Positions 1 through 10,129 of a stretch of 64,000 bases of DNA are shown here, in pieces. Positions within the stretch are counted from its first letter, which is position 1, and each line of letters starts with the position of its first letter. Under the pieces are notes generated by a model. The model was given only the letters and a program-made list of their open reading frames with translations. It did not search any database and had not been told where the DNA came from. This DNA is from Rhyzopertha dominica (lineage: Eukaryota > Arthropoda > Insecta > Coleoptera > Bostrichidae). The DNA lies in contig QCXZ01000086.1 in the NCBI GenBank assembly GCA_025024175.1, forward strand, positions 13,296,245 through 13,360,244, given 5' to 3'. The translations under genes and the position numbers were made by a program.

Positions 1-1542
1 AACCCGGCAACGCTGTAGACACCCGGAAGAGACACTTGGTGGAAAACCAGCCGTGCCGCTTGAAGAAATTCAGCTTCACTAACCCTTGGTTTTCCATCTG
101 CGAGGGGAAGGATTGCATACACCCCTATCAAAGGATTGACTATATTATTATCATTAGTTGGCACGCTATTAATAGATATGTAGAGTTGCAATTTAGATAG
201 GCTGTGCTTTGTTAGAAATGTTATAAGTAGGTCCGCGGATGAAAGCTGTTAAGATTTTTTGCGTCGAAGCTTTGTCCGAGAGCATAACGGGCAAGTAGAC
301 GTAGAACTTCTTAATGTTATAGTTTCCGTGTGAAAATTAGGTTTTTTAAAAACCAATTGTTTTCGTGCGGGAACGTAACTTGTAGATATTTTTGTACCTG
401 GTTATACTTACATATAATATGTTAATAATAATAATAAGTGTGATTGGTTAATCATAAACTACTTAATTCATTATAGAATAGTTACTTAAAAAAATTTTTA
501 CCTCAAAGCTCTAGGGCTACTAGTTTATGAGATATGACCGGCCACCTCTCTTATTTGTTCACCCTGTACATTAAATAAAGACCTTTATCATGCAGATAAT
601 GTTATGTGGAAAAGTAAAATTGGGCTGTAGGTCACAATAAATACCTAATACGAACATTTTATTTCTGTCAAGCTTTTGCAGATGTTTCAATGCTTCTTCA
701 GTTATCATATGATTTAGTGATGTTCTTGTATGATTATTTTATGATTTAATAATCCTCCTGTGTTGCCCGTAGTTATATGTGATATGGTCCGTAACNTTAA
801 TGGTTGTGTGAATATATTATATTCACACGTTGCGTTTTTTTACAAATAAAGACACCAATAGCCTTTAGAACCTGAAGGAGAGAAACAATTCCGAAAGCTG
901 GAATATCTAATTGGATTGCTTCATTTATCATGTACCTACCAACATCGTAATTTTAATTATTAATTTTATTTTGCGTTATCCTTCTACACTCTACGCTACT
1001 GACCCAAGTTCTTCGCTCCCCTGACGTCCTTCCCTTCTCGCCCTTTTGGTTGCATTCAAACAACCTGCCTACAAGCTAAACCGATGCCATATCTAGCTAT
1101 AGATATGATCGAAGGAATACTCGCAGTTTGACAACAGCAAGATGTCTGTTTTAGAAACATCAGGAACAAAAAAGGAGGAGGAAGTCTGAATTCCAAAATC
1201 AGTAAAGCAAGTGAGCGAACAAAACCGAACCAGGTGTTAGTGCTAGTTAAAGTACTATAGTGTTGAGCGAGTTAGTAGTATTATAATAGTAGCGTTTTCA
1301 ACTAGTTCCGTCTAGATTTAGTTTATTATTTGCTTCTGCACTAATAAAACTTTGATCTATTTTATCCCTATAACTAAGAGGTATATGATCTTAATTCATA
1401 TAACAATTTTTGTTCGGAATGATTCAAACAATACGTCGTCAAAAGTTTCTTATACTTATCATATCGTATATAAGATATGAAATTTAATAAATATCTGAAA
1501 AAGCCAAAAACCCAAAGACAACAGCTGTGAAAGCCTGTAACC
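1..1542. other. Anonymous AT-rich sequence
   Basis: No supportable gene, transposon coding domain or RNA is seen. Reading frames are short and closed by frequent stops on both strands. The first ~110 bases are more GC-rich than the rest and may be the end of an unidentified repeat. Confidence 0.5.

Positions 1543-1576
<34 letters not shown>
1543..1576. repeat. (ATT)n microsatellite
   Basis: An uninterrupted run of about eleven ATT triplets is read directly from the sequence. Confidence 0.97.
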
Positions 1577-2208
1577 TCGCACATAATACAAATTCTACTT
1601 AAAACTTAGAATTCAATAGCAAATTAGCAAAAGTAGCAGAAGAATAAGCACTCCACATACTGGGAACGTTCTAAAGCAGGTGTTTGAATGCCATCTACTT
1701 GACAAATTGAATAAGTTGACAATGAACCATTATTATCATTATCATTTTGTACAACCGATCCATAAAAATGTAAATGTATATATATTATGGCATAATGTAT
1801 GAATAGCCCCAATTAATAACTGACTATGCATTTCTCATTATCAGCAGGTGTCTTATCCTTATCTCTTTAAGTTAACCTTCATTTGTGGTCTTTGTGGATA
1901 GTAAGTTNTTGTTTGAAACTATAACAAATTTGTCTTTTACAGAGANTNTTAACACCAAGCATCTTACTGTATACACGTANAGTTAGATCTCCATTATTTT
2001 CNTAATCGTAGATTGTCAATTCTGTCGTAGTGTTAATGTTCAAACTTAGTGAATCAGAATAGGTGTTCAATTCGTGTTTGATTGTAAATAAAAGTTTTTT
2101 TTACAAACATTTTGATTTAACGCACGTCGTAAAAAATATAAACAACAGAACAACAGCATAACTACAGATCCCAACACAAAATGTTCAAAATGTTCCTTAT
2201 CAAAACGC
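1577..2208. other. Anonymous sequence
   Basis: No gene is supported. Open frames here are short, lack recognisable domains and contain ambiguous N bases. Confidence 0.45.
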
Positions 2209-2585
2209 AGTACGGAAAAAATGATACAAATTAAAAGATCAGCGGTATCAAATCGACTAGCAACCATAATATAGCTAGTAAAATATTACGATTGCCAAAA
2301 ACTATATATGTATGAATCAATTAAAAATGCATTATAGCAAAACTTGACGGACTCCAAAACAAGGAGTAAAATCATATTCCATGCTTAATTCAGGAAAGAT
2401 AAAAATGATATCAATTAAAAGATCAGAGATATCAAATCGACCAGCAACCATAAAACACCTAATAAAATATTGAAGACCAAAAGTAATATAAATGTAGGAG
2501 TAAAATCAGTCATATTCGTCGCTAAAACGCAGGAAAGACAGAAATGATGCCAATTCAAGAATGTCAAACTGACAAGCCATAGACG
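2209..2585. repeat. Decayed tandem repeat, about three units
   Basis: A segment of about 75 bases beginning near 2214 (AATGATACAAATTAAAAGAT, then CGACTAGCAACCATAA) recurs near 2397 with roughly 85-90 percent identity, and a shorter, more diverged third copy starts near 2536. Spacings are about 183 and 139 bases, so the array has internal deletions. It could be a satellite remnant or part of a longer repeat that continues outside the window. Confidence 0.6.
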
Positions 2586-3420
2586 CTTTATTTTAATAAA
2601 GCAGCTATTGCTTATACATTAAGGGTCGAACATTCCCTGTTGTTAAAAACGAGGTTCATATGAACCGAGATAAAAGCNCAGAGAAGCTTTAGAAAAACTA
2701 TGCAAAAACCAGAGTGCAGAAACGAAGAAATCAAAAGAACTTAATNCCAGGAACAAAAGTAGAACCCTTTAAAGAGCAGCGCAATCGCAGGTGCCGTACC
2801 TGAAACAAAAGAGAAAATTTTTTAGTAAATACAGAACACAAAAGGAACATTTGCTTGAAATAACATTTATTATTTATATCACACAATAAATGAAACGCTT
2901 TGGTAATAATAATAGTAATTCATTTATTTTACAGCAGACAATAAATATATTATACAAATAAGACATCACATCACATAGAAAAGTAAATTATATAGCCGCT
3001 TAACAAACGATGTGAATAAATAAATACAAACAAAAGAAAAATTTGTTACATAGAATACCTAATGCAACCACTTTTATTCCACATGAGCGATTGATCACAA
3101 ATCTTATCTTTGATGAACGATGCAGACCAACCTTCAGAAGGTCGTGGGACTGGGGCACCACCAAATTATAGATAGAGGATAATTTATATATTTATTCATA
3201 GTTACTATCATATACCCCACATAAAGATCCTGTGGTTGAATAAATTAATCGTATGTAAAAAATATCACAGTTTGTTTAGAAAAATGTTGCTTTGTCAACT
3301 TTCAATTTTGATGTCAAATAATAAATTAATGTTCTAGTTTGTATATAATAATTCAAAATATGTAAGTATTGTTAATAGTTTTGTATTTGCATACATGTTT
3401 AGAGTCGATAACACTTGTAG
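2586..3420. other. Anonymous sequence upstream of a hammerhead motif
   Basis: No coding domain is recognised. The last 150 bases are AT-rich and resemble the non-coding tail that precedes the hammerhead in the other Penelope-like copies of this window, but without enough identity to assign them. Confidence 0.4.
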
Positions 3421-3462
3421 TTCCCTGAAGAAGACTTTAGTAAATCAGTTGAAAGCTTGGAA
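3421..3462 (+). ncRNA. Hammerhead ribozyme motif, stand-alone
   Basis: The order of parts is that of a type I hammerhead: stem I strand TTCC (3421-3424), core CTGAAGA (3425-3431), stem II GACT/AGTT (3433-3436 with 3447-3450), core GAAA (3451-3454), a minimal stem III (AGCT) and the returning stem I strand GGAA (3459-3462). Such short-stem-III hammerheads are known from Penelope-like retroelements. No endonuclease ORF lies beside it, so it is probably a solo terminal repeat. Stem I and II are only four pairs each, so activity is uncertain. Confidence 0.6.
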
Positions 3463-4689
3463 GTATAGAGTTATAATCCAGGTCGAAATATCCTAATAAA
3501 CTTAAATTAAATAATATATTTATTTATCTAGTTATAGGACTCATTTGCATTATTCACTAGTTTACATAATAAATTAATCTTATATTATCGACAAGTACAT
3601 TTCCAGTGTCTCTTATTGTAAAAAAAAACGGTAATCCTACATAACTATCGTCCTATCTTCACAAAGGCATGTGAGATGCATTACTACTAACTTGAGCTAG
3701 TTTATGTAATATATCGCAAATTACGTAGTGTTGCATCCAAAATAGAGATGGGCGTATGTTAGTCGTTATTGGTTAGTGTTAAACAATTTGATTATTATTC
3801 TTATATCACATTCACGCCCTTTCTTACCACTACCCCACTCGAGCTCTGGGTGACGGACAAGGCTAGCACGTTTAATTAGACCAGTCGGGCAGCCAATCAG
3901 AACGCAACATGGAAACACAATTAAATCACGCATTAGCGAGATAATCACACAGAGACGAATAGTTAACTTACGGCGGGTGCCCTGCACCCTGGCGCTGGCC
4001 CTCTGGAACCGGATGAAGCACACGTAGGCCGGCAACCTGTAACATATCATTAGCAGGGATTGCCACCCTTAGGCCCCAGTCTTTCAACCAGGCATTCCAT
4101 ACATTGGCCGAATGTATGGACCCACTAAACCACCTAAAACCCCTGGTGGAATAACGGTATACAGAGGTTTCTGTTCCATCTGCGAGGAACTCCTGGCACT
4201 TACACTGGCCAGGTCACTGCCGCTAGCAGCAGGTCACGGACAGGATGGTCGAGACCACGCCGTCCAGGACTCCTATAGCTATAGGGTGGAGGAACTGCCA
4301 TAAACCTCCGCAGCCACTTGCTGCACAGACCCACTTGGTCTCGTGGCCACTGCCACCGGACTACTAATTAGTCCTGCGCCCACCGGCGCCCACACAATTA
4401 CAATAATGGCCAATACACATAGTACCCCTTTCAATAAGAATATACCTCTATAAATACCTGTCACACAGGTAATGCAACTTATCCATAATGCTCACGTGAA
4501 CACACCACTACCATTGGGCACTACATCACACACACTTATACACAGAGCCATACTCTCGTGCTAACCTCTAGCACACTCTATGCCCGACTGTCCCATTTCT
4601 TTTCAGATTTCTCCACATTTGCCCTAGTCCGAGCTGGCCTGCTGTTTTCTTTAACATTCGAGTTAGACACACCTCTTTATTTGGAATAA
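3463..4689. other. Intergenic, with a GC-rich island at about 3830-4450
   Basis: The segment is clearly richer in G+C than its surroundings and has open frames on both strands (for example 4112-4303 plus, 3766-4050 minus), but none matches a family I recognise. It contains a perfect 9-bp hairpin, CCATACATT at 4097-4105 with AATGTATGG at 4111-4119. It could be a repeat or a host non-coding exon; nothing decides between these. Confidence 0.4.
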
Positions 4690-4967
4690 TGGCCACGCTA
4701 AGTGACAGATTTACTTAGTTTCATCAAGCTAAATTTTTGGTTGCTACAGTAGATAACAAAGGTCAAGCTGGTATAGTATATATCGACTTGACAAAGGCCT
4801 TTGAGAGAATGGATCATGGCACTCTACTGAGTAAACTAGAGCAGTACAGGTTGAGTGACTCACTCACTCTATTTAATAAATCCTACCGCACTCACTGAAC
4901 ATCGTATATTTCATACAAGGTCATGCAGCTTTGCGGCAACCTCTGGATTGCCCCGAGGGTCTAAGTT

Positions 4968-5903
4968 TAAGGTGACCAACTTCCCAAACCAGAAAATCCG
5001 GACGCCTTCACGGTGCTATTTGTAATATAAGATAATAAAGAGGGATGACCAGGCATAGGGTTGCTAGACGTCCCGATTTCGGCGGGACAGTCCCGATTTT
5101 CATTGAAATGTCCCGCGTCCCGACCAAGGTCCTAAATGCCCCGCTTTTATTTTCAAATTTCCTGGCATCCTACAATTATAGCGCGATGTACCATAGTAAT
5201 CGTTCAGCCAGTCGTCAGTCGAAAATAAATGTAGGTAATGTGTTATGCGTGTTATTACAAAAAATATGTGTGGTCGAACAAAAGCATCTTTGTTTGTAAA
5301 TGATTATTGTTTCAAATAAATATCTTTTATTTATTGCATTCTGCATCAACTATGAACAACACGACAGAGGGTTTTTTGCAATCAGGATTAGGAAATTTAT
5401 GGGGGGGGGGGATTAAGCTAATGTCTCGCTTTTGTAGTACAAAACTCTAGCAACCCTAACCAGGCATTAGATTATGATGGCTACGGAATTGCGTGCTGTC
5501 ACAACAGAACTGAATACGGACCTATCGCACACTTCGGCAATCGCCATTTACTTTGTTACACCAGTGTGTTACCACGCAGACTCGCTGCCCTACGTACGAG
5601 CAATATGGCGTCTTACAGGTCGTCAGAATATTTTCTCACTCATGACATTTAGCCGTCTACATAATGGATGTCTGTGACATTAAGGTGACAGATGAAACTA
5701 TGAAGTTAGCTACGACAGCACCACTGGCAGGAATGAAAAAGTAAAATATCATGTGCACATTTTTAACCAAAACTTTTAAAAAAACGCGGACAAATCCAAA
5801 CAAAATTATGAAAATCCGGACAAATCCGGATACCATATTAAGTACGGACTCATGAACAAAAATACAAACCTGTCCGGCTAAATCCGGACGGTTGGTCACC
5901 TTA
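4968..5903. mobile_element. hAT-type non-autonomous element (MITE) with 8-bp TSD
   Basis: The ends are perfect 13-bp inverted repeats, TAAGGTGACCAAC (4968-4980) and GTTGGTCACCTTA (5891-5903). They are flanked by the direct repeat TCTAAGTT at 4960-4967 and 5904-5911. An 8-bp duplication is the hallmark of hAT-superfamily insertion. The element interrupts a LINE RT sequence, which confirms the boundaries independently. Inside, subterminal CCGGA-type repeats recur near both ends (about 4998 and 5816-5890). No transposase is encoded. Confidence 0.9.
5056..5458. mobile_element. Second hAT-type MITE nested in the first
   Basis: Perfect 13-bp inverted ends TAGGGTTGCTAGA (5056-5068) and TCTAGCAACCCTA (5446-5458) are flanked by the direct repeat ACCAGGCA at 5048-5055 and 5459-5466. 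The 403-bp element has no transposase. Next to its left end it has a GTCCCGATT repeat, and near the right end an 11-G run at 5401-5411. It lies wholly inside the 4968-5903 MITE and is therefore younger. Confidence 0.92.
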
Positions 5904-6230
5904 TCTAAGTTGAGACCTTTTTTTATCTTATTTATTCTTAATTATTTATCTGTGGCTTTGGATCAGTCATCTGTTTTTTTGGAGATGATTTAAAATTATT
6001 TGCAACTGTATCTACTGTGTATGAGTGCTTGGTATTAGAATAGCAAATTACATATGTAGGCTTATGGCATGCAGACCTCTTAATATCGAATGACCTTAAT
6101 TATATTCTTTCAAAACATCCACAGTTATTTAACTACACAGTAGAAGCTGTTTCATGAGTACGCTGTAGAACACTAAAGATTTTGATGTGAGTTATGATTT
6201 GCTGATCATATATATTTATAGAGCTGTACG

Positions 6231-6849
6231 TTTCATCCAGTGGACGTCGCTCTCCCAAAGAAAATGAAATTTCAGTTAATGTGTATCATGTAGATGTACT
6301 ACGTCGAACGTGCATAACATTGCATTTGCGTTTTTTACTGGAACTAGTTTTTATTATTCTTTCGCAAACTAATTTAGGAAACTAAGTTTACAGGGCGCAA
6401 GTCTGCGTCCAGTGATTTTATACAGTTGCTATATCTGGTTGCCATGGTTACCGCTCCATTCCATTCGGATTTTCGGATTAATATTTGCTTACATATGTGC
6501 ATTTTGGACTTTTCTATGCGTCTACAGTCAGTGTTGTTGCATTAATACATTTGTAGCAAGTGCAGTAGATAACAGCGTTGTCTTGCAGGTTTGGTACGAT
6601 GATTTGCAAGACAGCGCTGTAACCTACTGTTTCACATGCGCGAGAATAGAATTAATAAATCAAAAAAATTGAAAATAGTGAAATATTGAAAATGTATTGG
6701 CTCCAGTAGTAATTTGCTACAAAATAAGCCATATAACATTTACATATATCTGTTTTACGTCAACCATATGAAAACATGCCATTAAGAGTACTTTTTATAA
6801 ATGGTTGCTATTATTATTAACATTTAGTAGAATTAACGGTCGTTAAGAT
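6231..6849. other. Anonymous sequence
   Basis: Could include the decayed tail of the LINE upstream, but no domain can be read. A short inverted segment near 6585-6620 (CTTGCAGG...GCAAGACAGCG) is too short to classify. Confidence 0.4.
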
Positions 6850-7029
6850 TATTTTTTAATGTTTTAACGGGGATACCGACCTTTATTTAGCTTTAAGAAT
6901 ACTCTATATCATAAAGACTTTAGGTACAAAAATTTAGAAATTTTATAATCATTACTTATAAAAAACGCATACCCTAGAAAACTAGTAAGTAAATTACTTT
7001 ATAGTAACAATTATAGTAACAATTCGAGA

Positions 7030-7560
7030 GTGCAAAGTGAGGCAATTAACGTAATAAATAACGTACAAGGAAATAGTGAACCAAAAAAATTTGCAGTGTT
7101 ACCATATTACAATAATCTGACAGAAAAGTTAATAAACTTATTAAAAGATTATAACATAAATATTGCAAAAAAGAGTACGAAGTTAGTAGGTTCGCTGTAT
7201 ACAAAATTAAAAGATAAAACGCCATTACTATATAATACTGATGTGATTTACAAAATTAATTGTACATCTTGCCAAGGCTCTTACATAGGTCAAACTTGCC
7301 AGCAATTAAAAAATAGGCTGCGTTTACATAAAAGTGATATCCGTTTAAAACATGATAGTTGTGCTCTTTCTGGCCATGTTTTAGGTAATTCTCAACACGA
7401 AATTGATTTTGAAAATATAAATATATAAAAGAACATAATTTAGGCAAAAGATTAATATTGGAAATTATAAATATTAATACTAACAGATGTAATAACAGTA
7501 TTAGCAAAAAAAACGGATATACAAAATTTGAGTGTAATTTATACTTATTTACTAAATTAT
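7030..7560 (+). pseudogene. Penelope-like GIY-YIG endonuclease fragment
   Basis: The frame 7030-7428 reads through the C-terminal endonuclease of a Penelope-like polyprotein. An IY pair at residues 73-74 replaces GIY; the CTSC cysteine pair is at 78-81, YIG at 85-87 in the string GSYIGQTCQQLKNRL, arginine at 96, and histidines near 100, 116 and 123. This is the Cys-Cys-His-His arrangement typical of Penelope endonucleases, which nick target DNA for reverse transcription. After FENINI a +1 shift brings in LKEHNLGKRLILEIININT, the usual C-terminal tail, ending near 7560. Upstream the frame stays open to about 6930 without RT motifs. The first Met is not a biological start. Confidence 0.85.
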
Positions 7561-7775
7561 AAGAAGTGAATCAAATTTTATAATTTTGGTATAGTAATAT
7601 TTAAATTCTAAATTATAGAAATTGTATGAATAATGGTTCTTTGATAAAAAAAAGATGATATTTACTGAACCAGGCTGTTTCGTTTCTTTCATTGAAATTT
7701 TTTATTAGAGGAAAACAAACTTGTCATTTTGAAGTTGAAGGACCCATACTATATTGTAATTACATTATTTGTGGC

Positions 7776-7819
7776 AACCCTGAAGAAAGTGCGAAATAAA
7801 GTCCACCGAAAGCTTGGTT
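7776..7819 (+). ncRNA. Hammerhead ribozyme motif of Penelope-like copy A
   Basis: Stem I strands AACC (7776-7779) and GGTT (7816-7819) enclose core CTGAAGA (7780-7786), a short stem II (GTG 7789-7791 with CAC 7804-7806), GAAA (7808-7811) and a minimal AGCT stem III. It lies about 215 bases after the endonuclease ORF, in the same orientation. Stem II is only three clear pairs, so it may be weakened. It shares the CCCTGAAGA and GAAAGCTTGG blocks with the motif at 3421-3462, so the two belong to the same lineage. Confidence 0.65.
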
Positions 7820-7884
7820 TAGAATATAAAGAGTATTCTTAAAGCTAAATAAAGGTCGGTATCCCTGTTAAAACATTAAAAAAT

Positions 7885-8329
7885 ATTATTATTAACTATA
7901 TGCATCAGTATTTAGCGAAATTTGCATTGAATATTATTAGCTAAAAGAAAATTTAGCTGTAACATTATCAGTAACGCTTGACTAAGTGGAAAATTTCGGC
8001 AAACCAAAAATTTGATGGACAGTATCGCAGAATTTAATTTAAAAAAATTAATAGCTGTTGTATATTAAATTCTTAGGAAGTAATTAAAAATTAAATATTT
8101 TGAAAACATTATTGTTTTAAGGTGCGGAAAATAGCACTGAGCCCTTCCAATTCGGCGGTCCATAGGCTGCCACTGGATTCATGGTACACAACTTTGTTTA
8201 CTCATATCATTGCACAAGTCTTTATATTTCTTTCTCATTCCATTTAAGTTAACCAGTTATAATTTTTCTGTTGAAGATGCTGTATGTCAGTTATTGGAGT
8301 TTCATTGACAATAAGTTTTAAATGTCACC
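7885..8329. other. Anonymous sequence
   Basis: No feature is recognised between the Penelope-like copy and the transposase relic. Confidence 0.4.
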
Positions 8330-8760
8330 AAAACTGAAAGCCAACGGATTTATACCTGGTGACATATACTGGTATATGCAACCGGCAAACTAGAATTAGG
8401 TGGAGTAAAAGTACCGTCTTGTAAAAAAACACATATGCAAACTTGTCTCTAAGAGAACACCTTCTAACAAAGTGTTTTGTAAAAAATTTAGAGGACTTCA
8501 TGAACCATAAATAGTGAGTGAGTAGCGTGGAGATGTAATTCAATCACGTGTGAATCCAGCTTCATCGGAAAATATTACTTTATGAATTAATTTAAGGTTT
8601 TGTAGATATTCTTCCAGAATACGGTTGCACACAATCAAACTCAATTTAATAAAGTGCCTATACCTTCTGAATATCGAAACAGTATTTCCCTGCTCGATGC
8701 AATTTTTTTTAACACCTACCTGCATCTGCTTCAACTCTCGCAAGTATTTTTTGCTTTCGC
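8330..8760 (-). pseudogene. IS630/Tc1-mariner-like transposase relic
   Basis: On the minus strand 8540-8743 ends with KVIFSDEAGFTRD, which is the first catalytic block (SDEA, Asp followed by Glu) of a large arthropod IS630/Tc1-mariner-related family. Downstream, in other frames, are FLQNTLL (family form FLQNDLP) near 8490 and PGINPLAF near 8340, the decayed SPDLNPLDF third-Asp block. The middle, including the HDGAPPH block, is mostly lost. These relatives carry TIRs starting CAGGGTGTCCC, like the elements at 15386 and 39843. Frameshifts and stops make it a dead copy. Confidence 0.65.
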
Positions 8761-9056
8761 TTGCACTCTTTGGGCATATCTCACTCTTCCGTTATCAATG
8801 AATATATTTTAAAAGATTCCACCTCGCCCAATTGCCTAGTAAGTAACGAATATTTTGGCGCACGGGATATTCATGTAAATTTGACGTGCTTGTTCGGCAT
8901 ATCCATTAGCTTTTCCATAACCAAAATGAATATGAGGATATTCTTTGTTTGAGTATTCAAATGTCATCTTGCCCTATAAGATTCAAGTAATAATAACATA
9001 TATTTAATTCTTCAAAAGAAAATATTCTTAATGTGAACTTCCACTTTATTTTTCAA

Positions 9057-9099
9057 TTGTAAAGCGCTTTCGGCTACATGCTAGCCATCGTCAGTACAA
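9057..9099 (-). ncRNA. Hammerhead ribozyme, copy B left arm
   Basis: Mirror image of the motif at 10933-10975. On the minus strand: stem I TTGTA/TACAA, core CTGACGA, stem II GGCTA/TAGCC with loop GCATG, GAAA, and stem III AGC/GCT before the cleavage base. All conserved core positions are present. It lies about 105 bases downstream of the endonuclease stop codon. Confidence 0.8.
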
Positions 9100-9203
9100 A
9101 CGTTAAAAGGAAACTAACAGTTTGACAAAGTCAAAAAACAGAAACAAGCAAACTTGACTACAAACTGAAATGCAACCCACATGCCAGTAACTCAAACGAA
9201 ACA

Positions 9204-9953
9204 TTAATTTAGATCAAACAAAGAATTTAGAATAGGACAATTGAAATTACAAAAATCATTTAGAATAGTAAAATTTTGTTCGTTAATAATTTTATAAATC
9301 TCTAAAATTTCCAAATAATTTAATTTAGATGATTTAGTACACAAATGTAATGAATTTAGATTGTCTAGCGTGGCAGTGTGTTTATTTACTAATAAATGGT
9401 TAGCTAACGAAGAATTTGTTGTAACAATATCTGTATTTTTATACTTTTCAAATTGTTTCAAATGTTCTTTACCTCTAGTTAAAAAGGATCTTCCGGTTTG
9501 TCCAATATAAACTGAATTGCAATCATTACATGAAAAACTATAAACGCCTGAATTATTTAAAACTGAAATTTGGTCTTTATTACGGACAAAACGGGAAAAC
9601 ACACTGCCTACGGTAGAAAAAGCAATATTTATTCCATTAGAAGAAAATAATTTAGATAGGCTAACTGAGACTTGACCAGCAAACTTAAGAGGAAACCAAA
9701 CTTTAACTTTTTCATCCAAATAAGTGGTACAGAAAGAAAATTTAAATTTTGTCAAATACTTAAAATAAAGTTTTTCTATTAAATAATTAGGAAAATTGTT
9801 ATTGAAAGCAATTTGTAGTATTACACCCAATTCTTTTTCGAAAGCTTTTAATGACAGAGGTAATTTAAAAAGTCGATTAAAAATGAATGAAAAACAGCCA
9901 TTTTGTGTGCATAAGGGTGTAAAGAAAAATAAGAAATAACATTGTCTGTACAA
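9204..9953 (-). CDS. Penelope-like RT thumb plus GIY-YIG endonuclease (partial)
   Basis: A 249-codon frame, the longest Penelope endonuclease reading in the window. Residues 20-135 are the RT thumb/linker (NRLFKLPLSL, FPNYLIEKLYF, VWFPLKFAG). The endonuclease follows: GVY 136-138, SCNDC 141-145, YIG 149-151, GQTGRS 151-156, H164, H186 and H192, giving the Cys-Cys-His-His plus GIY-YIG set expected of this enzyme, which makes the target nick. The C terminus (NSLFDLN) is intact. The annotated Met is not the true start: the protein should continue upstream with the RT, and one base is missing near 9880 compared with the right arm, which shifts the frame from the family-typical FHSLFNRLF. Confidence 0.85.
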   Translation of the reverse strand: MYRQCYFLFFFTPLCTQNGCFSFIFNRLFKLPLSLKAFEKELGVILQIAFNNNFPNYLIEKLYFKYLTKFKFSFCTTYLDEKVKVWFPLKFAGQVSVSLSKLFSSNGINIAFSTVGSVFSRFVRNKDQISVLNNSGVYSFSCNDCNSVYIGQTGRSFLTRGKEHLKQFEKYKNTDIVTTNSSLANHLLVNKHTATLDNLNSLHLCTKSSKLNYLEILEIYKIINEQNFTILNDFCNFNCPILNSLFDLN

Positions 9954-10129
9954 GTAGATTTTCTAAAAATTTCAAAAGAAAGGTAAGAAGAAAATTCGTT
10001 ACGTGAAATTAATAAATCTAAAAAGGAAATTTGATTATTAATTTCTGTTTCATAGCTGAATTTTATAATTTTATAAAATTTTATAAAATTCAGCTATGAA
10101 ACAGAAATTAATAATCAAATTTCCTTTTT

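Larger units (their letters stand above)
4690..6230 (+). pseudogene. LINE reverse transcriptase relic, split by a MITE
   Basis: Translation around 4740-4967 gives the fingers/palm part of a non-LTR retrotransposon RT: a VYIDLTKAFERMDH block (family form DFSKAFDxVDH), then LLSKLEQY and a decayed SGVPQGS-like turn ending GSK/L. The reading resumes at 5912 with RPFLSYLF..., then FFGDDLKLFATVST, which corresponds to the FADDLKLF catalytic block; the first residue of the usual A/G-DD signature is G. Between the halves lies the MITE at 4968-5903, whose 8-bp duplication sits exactly in this turn. Frameshifts and stops are present. The family resembles Jockey/CR1-type LINEs; the exact clade cannot be set by eye. 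Confidence 0.75.
6850..7884 (+). mobile_element. Penelope-like element copy A, 5'-truncated
   Basis: The copy is bounded by near-identical inverted segments of about 55 bases, 6850-6905 and 7830-7884 (ATACCGACCTTTATTTAGCT and its complement). Between them are a GIY-YIG endonuclease ORF and, just inside the right end, a hammerhead motif. Penelope-like elements are known for complex terminal repeats, often with an inverted partial copy at the 5' end, so the structure fits a truncated insertion. The RT domain is missing. Confidence 0.85.
9004..10074 (-). mobile_element. Penelope-like copy B, left arm of palindrome
   Basis: This is the left half of a near-perfect inverted duplication whose outer ends are 9004 and 11028. 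Reading inward on the minus strand it holds an RT C-terminal segment (ISFLDLLISRNEF, frame beside 9954-10070), the thumb, the GIY-YIG endonuclease and then a hammerhead at 9057-9099. The 5' end is at the palindrome centre (10074/10075), so the RT palm is absent. It carries about 117 bases (9903-10019) that are missing from the right arm. Confidence 0.9.

Noticed and set aside
5045..5299. 84-codon plus frame
   Set aside because: It spans the inner MITE boundary at 5056, so it is a chance frame over transposon termini.
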